From: JASGCP01 sp965263285
GTDB lineage: Bacteria; Bacteroidota; Bacteroidia; Chitinophagales; Chitinophagaceae
NCBI GenBank assembly: GCA_965263285.1
Contig: CBDHHD010000012.1
Span: 1-44,669 of the forward strand
DNA length: 44,669 nt
Direction of reading: 5' to 3'
Below the pieces are notes generated by a model that was not told the origin of the DNA, did no database searches, and was given only the letters and a program-made list of their open reading frames with translations. Shown piece by piece: positions 26,712 to 36,421 of this stretch. Position numbers and translations under genes: made by a program. Numbering within the stretch: the first letter of the stretch is position 1; the number at the start of each line of letters is the position of its first letter.

Positions 26712-29285
26712 ATGCAAAATAACAATGACCCAAGAGAAATATCGTACAAAAATATAACACCTGATTTACAAAATGAGTTACAAAACGATGTATGAGATAC
26801 AGACATCGCTAATTTAGTAGATGCTACAAAAGGAAAAGAAAGCTCTTTTGGAAGAAATGCAGGTTATGGAGATGGTGGAAAAAGTTATGGATCGCTTCAA
26901 TATTCAAAACCCACCTTTGAGGCAAGAGCAAAAGGAGTTTTAGGTGGCATAAACCCTCAAACAGGTGCCCCACTTGATTATTATAATAATAATGACCAGA
27001 AGATACTTACTTATAGTTATTATAAGTTAAGAAAACAACAAGGTTATAACCCCGAAGAAATAGTCGCATCTCATAATAACGGAGATTTTAACATAAAGAA
27101 ATTAGCAAATCATAATTATAGAGACTCAATTGTAGGTTATGATGAAGATGGAAACGAAGTTTATAATGTTGGAAATTACACACGAGATGTTATTACTAAT
27201 TTTGTTAAATTAAGAGACGGAATACAAGACAATAACGGGAACCCTATTTTTAAACAACAAGAAACTCAACCTCAAGAAACTCAACCTCAAGAAACTCAAC
27301 CTCAAGAAACTCAACCTCAAGAAACTCAACCTCAAGAAACTCAACCTCAAGAAACTCAACCTCCTATTGAAGATGGTCTTACAGAAAATCAAAGAATATT
27401 AAAAAATAGAACAGGATCTGATTACATAATACCAACCATATTTGATTTGATAGGTGGAATTGTTGGCACACCAGCAAGTACGATAGCAATAGTAGGCACA
27501 CCAGCTGCTTCTTCTGCTGTTGGGGGAGCTATTCAAGGGGCTGCTTCAGGATTAGGAGAATCAGCACAACAATTATATGAAAAACTTATAGGAAAAAGAA
27601 GAAAATTTGACTTTGGTAATATAGGTAAAGAAGCAGGTATAGGTGCTGCGGTTGGTGCTATACCAGTTGGTGGACCATTAATAAAAGCTGGTAGGTCTGT
27701 AGGGAAAATAATAGGAAAAGGAGCATTAAAAGGAGCAGTCATAGGTGGTGGTGAGGGATTATTAAGAAGCACTATTGATGCAAGAATAGGAACAGGGGAT
27801 ACAAGCCAAATAATACCAAGCACAATAAGAGGAGCGACAGGAGGAGCTTTGTTAGGAGGAACTTTCTCTGGAAGTACTGCACTTATAAAACAAAGTAAGC
27901 TTAACAAAGCCGCAGAAAGATTATTTGGAAGTACTGACCCAAGAGCAAAAATAGAAAATCCTCCAGCCCCAAAACAAATAATAGATACTTTAAATAGGTT
28001 AGGAGTGACAGAAGGAGTTGAGACGGCAGACGATTTATTAGGAAAAATATCTACAACGAAAAGAGAATTATGAAAAGGAGATATTACAAACTTACTTTAC
28101 AAACTTGACGAAAGTGATGAATTGTTAAAAAGACAAAGTGTTCAAAAAGGAAGCGCTCCCATTAGTGTTTTTAATGACATTTTTGAAAGTGCTAAAGATA
28201 TATCAAATTCAATAAGAAAAGATATACAAAAAATAAGCTCAGAGTCAGTACAAAACTTTTCTCAAACAACAGCTGGTAAATTAGTAACAAAAGATAATGA
28301 AACAGTCAGTAAGTTGAAACAAGTATTTTTTAATCTTATTAAAAGACCTATTAAAAATGTATCAGATATTGATAAAAATATATCTTTACTAAATAAGATG
28401 GACAGAGAATTGGCACAAAAGAAAAACAAGATTGGAGATGTAATAGGATATGATACTGAAGTTAAAAAATTCTTAGGCAAAACAAGAGAGAAATACTACG
28501 ATTTATTAGGAGAAGTTTTTAAAAAATCTGACCCACAAGGAGAAAAAGGAAGGTTGTTTGAAGTGTACAAATTAGCAAGACAATATTATAAAGACTTAAT
28601 ATTTGCTGAAAAAAATCTAACCCGAAACATATTAAAAGGAAGAGTAGACAAGACAAAATCTCTTTTTTCAGCATTGTCAGAAGAAACCCAAAAAACATTT
28701 GAAGATGGTCCAGAAGGATTAGCATTAACTCTTTCTAACCCAAAAGCATTAATATCTAAAATAGGATTAAAAGCATTTAACAAATTTAATAAATCATTTT
28801 CAAAATTATCAAAAAATTCTGGATTTGATTTTAAAGGGAAACAAAAATCTGCTCCAACAGATTTTAAAGACATTGATAATGCCAACTCAAAACTGAGAGA
28901 AGAAATTGATGCTGAGGATTTAAACATACAACAGAAAGAAGCATTAAAGAAATTCTCATTAGCATTACCTTCCCCTACATCTAATTTTAGAAGTACAAAA
29001 TCAGGAGGAAGTGTTATACAATTACCAGAAAAACCAAGAAAAGGATTATTAGTATCTAATACAGACCAAGAGTATAGAGACTCATCTAACCCAAAAATTA
29101 TAGAAGCAAAAAATAATGTAGGAAGACCAAAAGATCGTACTGACATAGTACATAAAGGAGCCATTCAAGATAAAAAATTAAAAGAAAAAAAGATTGAAGA
29201 ATTAAGAAAAAAAGCAAAAGAAAGACTTGATTTATTAAGAAAGAATAAACCAGTAGGTAGTGAAATTAGAAAGAAGAGTAAATAA
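26712..29285 (+). CDS. Ejection protein with lytic-transglycosylase domain, 857 aa
   Basis: Residues about 28-170 resemble a transglycosylase fold: KGKESSFGRNA (candidate catalytic Glu), KSYGSLQYSKPTF and SHNNGDF. Then a seven-copy PQETQ repeat (27258-27362), and a Gly/Ala-rich hydrophobic zipper (about 240-400: GAAVGAIPVGG, GALKGAVIGGG, GATGGALLGG) that could insert in the membrane. The remainder is long and helical with a basic C-terminus. This order suits a virion protein that opens the wall and then the membrane at infection. TGA appears as Trp at NDVWDT and ELWKGD. Confidence 0.7.
27258..27362 (+). repeat. 15-bp tandem repeat, 7 copies
   Basis: CAAGAAACTCAACCT repeated seven times without change, encoding QETQP units as a linker between the transglycosylase-like and glycine-zipper regions. 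The lack of silent differences suggests recent expansion. Confidence 0.9.
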
Positions 29286-29307
29286 GGTCTTCCTCCTTTA
29301 GACATTT

Positions 29308-30993
29308 TTAACTAATAAAATCACCCTCTATTAAAAATCCATTAGTGTCAGTTTTTAATTCTGTTAAATCTACAATGACATTATCAGATGCTCTTTCTAT
29401 TTTATGTCCTGTACCTTTATCTGATATTATATGAGCCTCCATATTACCATATTTAGTTAAACCTATAAGAAAATATATTGTAGAATGAACCCAGTGGTCA
29501 TGCCCGTTTCTTTCCCATACATATTTAGCTCCAATAGGAGTGTCTTCCACAACTCTTATAATATTACCTCAATGACGAGCATAAGCCTCTCAATCCTCAT
29601 TCTTTCCATTTAAATAAATTCTTCCACCTTCTTTAAATTGTTCTACGACAGTAGTTATACATTTATTTCTATCAGCATAAACTCAACCATACTTACCACC
29701 AGTTCCTCACGAAACCAAGTCATCTATGGTATTCATATACTTACACAAGAAAACTCTACCTATATATTTATCTTTTAATATACGGACAGGAGTTATATCA
29801 CCTCCTTGATCTATAACCATAATAGCTTTAGGGTATGTCTTTAAAAGAGCTTCCAGAGTATCGTAAGGGTTATAATTCCGTGAGGGCTCATCTGTCACAC
29901 CATAAAGGAATATACCTTTTAAATTACCAACAACATAGTGTAAATGGAGACCAGTATCCACACCAATTACAATAGGGTCTTCTTCTGTATTTATGTCCTT
30001 TATAGTATTTTTTAATATATCTTGAGAAGTTATTGAGTTATCTGCCCCTTTATAAGGAAGACCTAAAACCTTATTATAAAAATAAGCCTTATCTTTCTTT
30101 CCTGAACCACCAATTAGTGTATCCTCTCAGTCTTTCAATATTTTATCTGCTTTAATCCAAACACACATTAGCTGAGAAACATGATAACCACTAAACTTAG
30201 GTTTTAAATTATTTTCATCCAAAGGTCTGGTAGGTTTTCATTTACCAACTCTTCTTTCTTTATCAGATAATTCTTTCTTACAATGTTTACAAACATAACA
30301 TCTTTTTTCAAAATCTATATTATCAGGAAAAGTCATAAATTGCTCTTTTTTACAAGAGTCACAAGTTATGAACCATTCCTTTTTATCACTCTGCTCTCAA
30401 TAAACATCCACACCTCTTCCACTTATACTTGGATGAGAAAAATACCATTGTCCTCCATTAGCCTTACCTTGAAGACGAGTTTCAAATTGGACTATCATTT
30501 CCATATCAGAAGCATCAACCTCGTCGTGAATATTAAGATCAGACGAAATCATCATGGCTTGTGTTTCACTTTTTGTTCCTCTGTAGTGAATAGTGTTTTG
30601 TCCGAAGTTTTTTTGTGTCATTGTTTGCTTGCCATTAAGCATTTTTTTAAAAACTGGATTTTGATTTATTATCTTATCTATCTTAGATCCTGCCATATCT
30701 TCCACATCAGAAGCCGAAGGTAAAGTATAAATTATATTGTTTCTCTTAAAATAACATCATCATATAGACTTGTTTATATTACAAACTGTAAGACCTATCT
30801 GTGGAGGTTTTAATTGTACTTGAAATAAAGACAAATCATTGTATATATCAATCAAAAACATGCGGTCTATAAACTCAATTGGAATACCATTCTCATTTTT
30901 AATTTTGTTTTTTAAAATGAAAGTAGTAGGCAAATAATCAAGTGCTGCTGATATCTGTCTATATGTATATTTTTGAGGTTTATTGTCCTTCAT
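29308..30993 (-). CDS. terL: Terminase large subunit (GpA-type), 561 aa
   Basis: Packaging ATPase and nuclease. Seen in order: variant Walker A KPPQIGLT (about 80), IIYTLPSASD, Walker B with NIHDEVDAS (about 165), zinc-ribbon cysteines CDSCKKEQ and CYVCKHC, nuclease-domain GVDTG and VIDQGGD, and GHDHWVHSTIY near the C-terminus. Nearly all Trp are TGA (KSIWWCYFKR, VYWEQSD, VSWGTGG, GKYGWVY). The start at 30993 overlaps GroEL by 14 nt. The gene is convergent with the ejection genes, with only 22 nt between stops. Confidence 0.88.
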
Positions 30994-32602
30994 AAGGTTG
31001 TGTTGATTGAGTATTTGGAGGCATAAATACCACACTATCAATAGACAACACAGTCCCAGCAAGAGAGAAAGCAGAACTTACAGATGAGCATAAAACATTT
31101 ACTGGATCGTATATTTTACTTACCGAAAAGTCTTCAATTTTACCTGTAGTTGTATTAAATCCTTCATTTTCTTTTTCAAGGTTTACAACAAATTCGTTAG
31201 AGTAATTACTTATAATTTTTTCTTGTATAGATTTTAAACAATTAAATATAACCTTGTTTATTTCTGAATCCAAGTCTATTTTATTAGCGATATTTCTTAA
31301 TGTTACACCACCACCTAACACAACACCATCTTTAATGGCATGCTTACAAGCATTTTTACAATCTTCTATTTTTAATTTCTTATAATATAACTCAGGTTCT
31401 GTATCAGCACCAACTTTTATATTTATAAGTAAAGATTTTAACCAATCTCTTCTTAAACCACTATCATTATGACCTTCTTCTGTGAATTTTTTATTTAACA
31501 TTTCTACATGACTATTAAGTATTTCACTACCAACACCAGCACCTTGTGAGACAATTAAATCATTATCTTTTACAATAATCTTTTCACATCTTCCAACAAA
31601 GTTTATAAGTTGTTTTTGTTCTTCATTTTTCATTTTTCCACTTATATTTATACCATAAGATGGATGTATTTGTTTTGTGCCACAGAATATAGGCAAGTCT
31701 TCTATTATATAATCACCAAAGATAACAGGACAACCTATTAAAGCAATTCTTATATTTTGTTTTGCTAAAAGTTCTACCAATCTAAATAACACTTGATTAT
31801 CCATTTCTTTATAGAATAAAACAGGATTTTCTAAATTGTTTTCTTTTACACATCCTAATATAGGTATTATATCATTTATATTTGTTATATTTTTATTAAC
31901 AAAGAATATACTTGGATTTTCTAATTCAAAATGAGTAGAATTAACTCCTATACAAATAGCATTTTTAATTCCGTGAACATTATAACCATCTATAACCTCT
32001 TTATCTATACTATTTTTAAAGTTATTAACAACCTCTATAACTCCTTGTCTATCTTTTAATTCATTCTTATAAATATCAGATATTAATGTGGCAATTTCTT
32101 TATCTTCTGAAGAAGTTAAAGCAACATCATACACATTATCAGATGTTATTTCTATCTTTTTATCTTTTATTTTTTGTATAATAATATCTTTTATATTATC
32201 TAATTCTCTTTTTACTTTCATTCCAGTTAAACCTTTTTCATAACAAATATTTATTAAACTTCTCGCTAAAACACAAGCTGAAGTTGTACCATCTCCACCT
32301 TTAAAATCGGCAGAAGCTGTTACATTCTTAATTAAGTTTATACCCATATTAACAAAAGGATCCTGATGTACTAATGTTTTAGCAATAGAAACACCATCAT
32401 TAGTTACTATATGAAATGGGGGGTATTGTGTTTGTAGTAAAGCATTCTTTCCAGCAGACCCAAGAGTAGACCCAACTATGTCTGATGCATAATTAATACC
32501 TTCTATTATTTTTTTCAAACCTTCTTCTTTAGATATAAAGTTACTATAATAACTTTGAGGGTTTGATGCTGTTAAAATATTCTCTTCATTTTTGTTCTTC
32601 AT
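30980..32602 (-). CDS. groEL: GroEL chaperonin, 540 aa
   Basis: Group I chaperonin, normal length. Equatorial motifs are intact: TNDGVSIAK (Asp52 equivalent), GGDGTTSACVLARSL (Asp87), KIEDCKNA (Asp398) and VVLGGGVTL, so ATPase activity is likely. The apical domain is strongly diverged and lacks the usual GFGDRR; the C-terminal GGM tail is replaced by TQSTQPYEGQ. No Trp and no TGA in 540 codons. Start at 32602 is chosen for the A-rich context and the small overlap (17 nt) with the upstream gene. Likely folds phage capsid or tail proteins. Confidence 0.93.
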   Translation of the reverse strand: MKNKNEENILTASNPQSYYSNFISKEEGLKKIIEGINYASDIVGSTLGSAGKNALLQTQYPPFHIVTNDGVSIAKTLVHQDPFVNMGINLIKNVTASADFKGGDGTTSACVLARSLINICYEKGLTGMKVKRELDNIKDIIIQKIKDKKIEITSDNVYDVALTSSEDKEIATLISDIYKNELKDRQGVIEVVNNFKNSIDKEVIDGYNVHGIKNAICIGVNSTHFELENPSIFFVNKNITNINDIIPILGCVKENNLENPVLFYKEMDNQVLFRLVELLAKQNIRIALIGCPVIFGDYIIEDLPIFCGTKQIHPSYGINISGKMKNEEQKQLINFVGRCEKIIVKDNDLIVSQGAGVGSEILNSHVEMLNKKFTEEGHNDSGLRRDWLKSLLINIKVGADTEPELYYKKLKIEDCKNACKHAIKDGVVLGGGVTLRNIANKIDLDSEINKVIFNCLKSIQEKIISNYSNEFVVNLEKENEGFNTTTGKIEDFSVSKIYDPVNVLCSSVSSAFSLAGTVLSIDSVVFMPPNTQSTQPYEGQ

Positions 32603-32825
32603 AAAATTGTTTTTGATTTGGCTGTAAATATTCAAAGTAATGATACTTAGCATACTCTCTATTATTTACAATTCCATTATATTTTTTAATAGTAATAATT
32701 TTTTTACACTTTTTACAGATTTCTCTATAACCGTGTGGAGTTTCTTCTAAAAATTCAAACAAGTGGAAATACCTTAATTTACAAAAGGAATTACCCCAAG
32801 ATGCCGAAAATAAATTGCGAGTCAT
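32586..32825 (-). CDS. Small CxxC protein between groES and groEL, 79 aa
   Basis: Contains YREICKKCKKIITIKKYNG (one CxxC) and a C-terminal YAKYHYFEYLQP segment; another Cys at position 15 may complete a metal site. Overlaps both neighbours (35 nt with groES, 17 nt with groEL), so it is part of the chaperonin operon. Similar short zinc-knuckle proteins occur in phages but I cannot name a function. Confidence 0.6.
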   Translation of the reverse strand: MTRNLFSASWGNSFCKLRYFHLFEFLEETPHGYREICKKCKKIITIKKYNGIVNNREYAKYHYFEYLQPNQKQFYEEQK

Positions 32826-33033
32826 TTTTTAAAAAATAAGCACTTTCTCCGCTCTCTAAAACGACCTGATCCAGAGTGTAAGTCGCGAAAATTATTTTAT
32901 CTCCCTTTTTTAAATCTGTTACTAATTCACCGACATCCTCCACAATGCCGATTGACAGATTGTTATCTTGTCCTAATAAATCTTTCTCAGAAACTGGTCT
33001 GATTAAGATATTATCTTTATAAGGTTTAATCAT
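32791..33033 (-). CDS. groES: GroES-like co-chaperonin, 80 aa
   Basis: Short Cpn10 (cellular forms are about 95 aa): IKPYKDNILIRPV at the start, then IGIVEDVGELVTDLKKGDKI and FATYTLDQVVLESG. The mobile loop is replaced by LLGQDNN without the usual hydrophobic tripeptide, so pairing is presumably with the phage GroEL. Start at 33033 follows an A8-TATATG leader; an in-frame ATG 24 nt upstream falls within the 5' hairpin and is less likely. No Trp. Confidence 0.85.
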   Translation of the reverse strand: MIKPYKDNILIRPVSEKDLLGQDNNLSIGIVEDVGELVTDLKKGDKIIFATYTLDQVVLESGESAYFLKNDSQFIFGILG

Positions 33034-33043
33034 ATATTTTTTT

Positions 33044-33097
33044 TTATCAGCTTTCAACTGATAATTTATTATAACATAAAAAATAAAAAAAAAGCAA
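33044..33097 (-). promoter_or_regulatory. groES-groEL-terL promoter with 5' hairpin
   Basis: Reverse strand: TTGCTT (33097-33092), 18-bp spacer, TATAAT (33073-33068), +1 at A33062. TTATCAG (33064-33058) pairs with CTGATAA (33050-33044), so the RNA starts inside the stem. No DnaA box is seen. Confidence 0.7.
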
Positions 33098-33610
33098 TTT
33101 TTCGGTGCTTTATTATTAATCTTTATATATTTACTTTTAAAAACTATATATTCAACTTTGGTGAAACTGAGGAGTTCCTAATTCCCCCCCCTCCCCCCAT
33201 TTTTATTTATGAGTAGAAGAGAAGATAATTAGAAACAATTCAGTAGCATCCTTTTCAACTTTGGAGCCAACCTCGTCGTCTTCCTTGTGTCAATTTAATC
33301 TCTATCAAAGAGACCCTGTCCGAGTGACACATTTCAATTCCCTCGTTCTGGTGTTAACCATAAAACATAATTTAATTTTAATATGTGGGAATATTAAGGC
33401 CAGTTTAAATTATGTTTTATGGTAAGTAAAAAAATCCTTTCATCTTACGGGAAAACTTTTTAAGGTCTTCCAGTAAAGTGAAAAGATTTTTAATCTTTAC
33501 TTTTTTTCATAAGATGGAAGTTATTTCTACTTCATTATCAAGTATAGCAAATAGGAAAAAAAAAGTCAAGCACCTAAAAAAAGTTATCCACAGGAGACAT
33601 TTTAAAACAC
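33098..33610. other. Long intergenic region with dense secondary structure
   Basis: About 510 bp without a gene. It holds: TTCAACTTTGG direct repeats (33151-33161, 33254-33264); a C8-T-C6 run (33184-33198); a hairpin TGTGTCA/TGACACA (33286-33292, 33325-33331) with an inner TCTCT/AGAGA stem; a 19-bp perfect inverted repeat (33357-33375, 33405-33423); and a nested set CATCTTA...AGTAAAG/CTTTACT...TAAGATG (33440-33517). The 33240-33355 part is markedly GC-richer than the genome. It divides the divergent chaperonin and early operons, so it is a candidate replication origin or packaging site. Confidence 0.6.
33584..33592 (+). promoter_or_regulatory. DnaA box upstream of the first early promoter
   Basis: TTATCCACA, exact consensus, 18 bp before the -35 (centre about -58). 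Confidence 0.7.
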
Positions 33611-33674
33611 TTGCTTTTTATGACATCGCTTGCTATAATACAATCAGTGGTATAGTGAATAACGATTATATCAC
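33611..33674 (+). promoter_or_regulatory. First early promoter and 5'-terminal hairpin
   Basis: TTGCTT (33611-33616), 17-bp spacer, TATAAT (33634-33639), +1 A33646. GTGGTATA (33647-33654) pairs with TATATCAC (33667-33674) with one G-U pair and a 12-nt loop containing AATAAC, as in other early leaders. Confidence 0.75.
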
Positions 33675-33683
33675 AATAAAAAT

Positions 33684-34070
33684 ATGGATAAGAATAAAAG
33701 CAAACAACAAAAAAAACTATCTAATTCAATGCAGGACAGACGGGAAATGGGTATAGCCAATTTCAACGCATTGAATAATGCAGTTCAAATACTTTTATTA
33801 TCTACTCAAACAGGTAAAACTCATGAAGAGATAATTAAAGAAGTTTATGAATTGAAAGATAAATTATTCTCAGACCACTTAGAGTTTAAAGAAAAATTCT
33901 TGGAGAGGACTGGAGAGTATAATGTAAAGGACAGTGTTGAATTACTTAATTCAGCAACAAGTTTAAAAGACTTGAATATTAAGTGATTAACTCTTTCACA
34001 AGATGAAAGAAACGACACAGAAATTATTAGTAAATTAAATGAATTAAAAAAACTTTATGCAACTAATTAA
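33684..34070 (+). CDS. Hypothetical early protein, 128 aa
   Basis: First gene of the early operon. Basic N-terminus (MDKNKSKQQKKLSN), then helical with EEIIKEVYELKDKLF and a TGA-encoded Trp (NIKWLTLS). Its 3' end overlaps the exonuclease start by 14 nt, so the two are coupled. It may be a recombination accessory factor; no family is recognised. Confidence 0.55.
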
Positions 34071-34677
34071 ATGTCCGCAACAAACAGACGAGTGATTTTT
34101 TCACAGAAAGGGAAAAATAACAGGTACCAGATTAAAAGATATCTGTGGCACTCCTAAAAAGAAACAAGACACTTTATATGAAGTGTTAGGTGAAAGACTA
34201 TCTACAGGATTGAATGATAAAAGTGAAAATCCTATGGATCGTGGTAACAGATTGGAAGATGAAGCACGCGCACAATTTCAATTTATTACTGGTAAAAAAG
34301 TTGATACCTCTGTGGGCTTAGCCACAAGGGAAGATAATCAATTTATAGCATTTTCACCTGATGGAATAATAATATCAGATGACGGTATAATTAGAGAACA
34401 TATAGAGATAAAATGTCCTGAGTCTAAAAATTATGTAAAGTATTGATTAAACAATTCTTACGAAGATTACGAAGAGCAAGTTATTCAAAACTTTATTGTA
34501 AATGATGACTTGGAAAAATTGTATTTTGTTATTTATTGTCCTGAAATAACTATACATCCTATTCATATTATAGAGATAGAAAGAAGTTCTCTGGAGAGTA
34601 AGATAGAGTCTTACAAATTCCAAGAAAATCAATTTTTATCTTTAGTGGAAGAAAAATTACAAGAATTAATTAAATAA
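34057..34677 (+). CDS. YqaJ-type recombination exonuclease, 206 aa
   Basis: Lambda-exonuclease-like nuclease that resects dsDNA 5' ends for annealing. Seen: TDEWFFHRKGKITGTRL at the start (Trp is TGA), MDRGNRLEDEARAQF, then FSPDGIIISDDG with EIKCP (the Asp...Glu-x-Lys metal site), and QVIQNFIVNDD. Length is right for the family. It is followed closely by an SSB-like gene, suggesting a phage recombination module. Confidence 0.88.
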
Positions 34678-34681
34678 AATT

Positions 34682-34984
34682 ATGGAAACAACACAAAAAT
34701 ATAAAGTTACAAACATAAATACAGGCTTCAATTTTATAGGTTATATAAAATCAGAAGACGAAACAAGATTTATTATAGGAAATGAAGACAATTCTGTTAT
34801 ATTTCAAAAAGCAGAAGATGGATCAATAATGGATGGTAGTGAATATGAGGCTACTCTAATACAGGAAGTGTCTGCAGAACCAGCAGAAGCACCAGTAGAA
34901 GCAGAAGCACCAGTAGAAGCAGAAGCACCAGTAGAAGCAGAAGCACCAGCAGAAGCACCAGTAGAAGAAAACTTACAAGCATAA
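34682..34984 (+). CDS. Acidic repeat protein, 100 aa
   Basis: Residues 1-60 form a small ordered domain (YKVTNINTGFNFIGYIK, then FIIGNEDNSVIFQK). Residues 62-95 are tandem EAPVEA repeats encoded by an 18-bp DNA repeat. The acidic tail might mimic DNA or bind partner proteins. Lies between the exonuclease and SSB-like genes. Function unknown. Confidence 0.6.
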   Translation: METTQKYKVTNINTGFNFIGYIKSEDETRFIIGNEDNSVIFQKAEDGSIMDGSEYEATLIQEVSAEPAEAPVEAEAPVEAEAPVEAEAPAEAPVEENLQA

Positions 34985-35001
34985 TCAAAAAATAAAAATA
35001 T

Positions 35002-35859
35002 ATGAAAGAAGTAAAAAACAATGTAGAAAATTTAGATGCAGATTGAGATGTGGATGTGGTAGATGATTTGGAAGAAACCAGTGGATCAAATAGAAAACTA
35101 TTGTTATTAGATGAGATAAACATAGACGGAGAAACTGGACAATGATCTATTAAGCATTTAACTCAACCTAAAATTAAAGACGAAAATGGAAACATGAGAT
35201 ATCCTATTACTGAAATAGAAGGTGATAGTGTAAATGTAATTATAATTAAAAAAGGAATTAAAAAAACTATTAAAAAGGGAGACAATGGTAAAGTTTTAGC
35301 AGAGACAGGTGAATATATAAATAAAGACAAACCTGCTTACTTTAAACAATACGAAGAAAATAAAAAGAATGGTATAATAGTGCCGTCAAGCATAGTTGGA
35401 GAAGGTACTGGATTTAAAAATATACAAATAATGTATGTTATTTTCAATGGAAATCTTTGTAGATTATGTTTAAATGGTAAAAAAGTATCTCAAGTTGAAG
35501 GTGTACACGACAACAATAATGATTATTTTAATTTTATTTGAAACAATAAAAAGAGTTATACTTTTATAACCGAAATAAAATCTGCTAAAATTAAAAATCC
35601 TAAAAATCCTAAAAAATACATATACACATGTATGTTTAACAAGAAATCGTTAATACAAAAAGGAGATCCTATGATACCATTTATACTGGAAAGTTTAGAA
35701 AAGGTAGTATCAAATCTTAAAACATATTTATTAGAAATTGAAGAGCAATCAAAATCTTTAAACTCTATAAACATAAAAGAAGACTTAAACATAGATGGAG
35801 AAGAAGATATTGTGCCAGTTATAGAAGTCGGAGATGAAGAAGAGATACCCTTTCATTAA
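35002..35859 (+). CDS. SSB-like single-strand DNA-binding protein (probable), 285 aa
   Basis: The C-terminus is acidic and ends GDEEEIPFH, closely resembling the acidic DDDIPF tip of SSB proteins that recruits partners. The body is a beta-rich domain (EIEGDSVNVIIIKKGIKK, NIQIMYVIFNGNLCRLCL). Position next to the exonuclease supports a role in recombination or replication. No OB-fold signature is obvious to the eye, so this rests on the tail and the context. Trp at DADWDV, GQWSIK and FIWNN is TGA. Confidence 0.5.
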
Positions 35860-35862
35860 TAT

Positions 35863-35922
35863 ATGTGAACAATACAAGGATTTGTAGTGCTATTAATAAT
35901 AATAATCATCTTTAATAAATAA
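35863..35922 (+). CDS. Membrane micropeptide, 19 aa
   Basis: MWTIQGFVVLLIIIIIFNK; the Trp is TGA, so standard-code annotation would miss it. Starts in TAATATATG context 3 nt after the previous stop and ends 4 nt before the next ATG. One hydrophobic helix with a Lys at the C-terminus. A tiny TM peptide or a spacer; real translation unproven. Confidence 0.4.
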
Positions 35923-35926
35923 AAAT

Positions 35927-36421
35927 ATGTTTATAGATAAAGAAAAGAATTTGAAAAAATATAATGAGATTAAAAATCTATTAGAAACTTTTCAAAAGGG
36001 AGAAATGATACTGGCTGAAAAAATATATCAAATACGGGAAGAAGAATTGTATAAACCTATATTTGAAAACTTTTATTTAGCGGTGGATGACTTAGGAATA
36101 CCAAGAAGAAAGGCATCAAGACTTGTGATAACTTATCAAAAGTTTTGTGTTGAATTTGGTATGAGTTTGAACGAAGTTTTGAAATTTGATTATTTAAAAC
36201 TCTATACTATAAAAGATTTGTGTAAAAACAAAGAAATATTAGATGAGTGATTAAATAAGGCAGAAGTGCTCCCATTACGGGAACTTATAAAGGAAGTGAA
36301 AGCTGAAAAAACAGGATCAAATGCTCCTGATTACAAATGTAGCCATGCACACACATTTAAATACGAAGAGTGTAAAGAATGTGGTGAAAGGTGAAAAATA
36401 TATGATGGTAAAGAAAACTAA
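35927..36421 (+). CDS. Helical protein with C-terminal zinc site, 164 aa
   Basis: Residues about 60-85 (GIPRRKASRLVITYQKF) look like a helix-turn-helix. The C-terminus has CSHAHTFKYEECKECGERW, a Cys/His-rich zinc knuckle with a TGA-encoded Trp. Overlaps the next gene by 20 nt. Likely a DNA-binding early regulator or replication accessory protein. Confidence 0.6.

Noticed and set aside
29287..29309. Terminator between ejection and terminase genes
   Set aside because: Only a 4-bp stem (GTCT/AGAC) before the T-run; too weak to call.
33240..33360. CRISPR repeat or tracrRNA
   Set aside because: No regularly spaced repeats and no cas genes; only hairpins and one 11-bp direct repeat.
33478..33756. 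92-codon open frame in the early leader region
   Set aside because: Runs through a hairpin, DnaA box, promoter and the start of the real gene at 33684.
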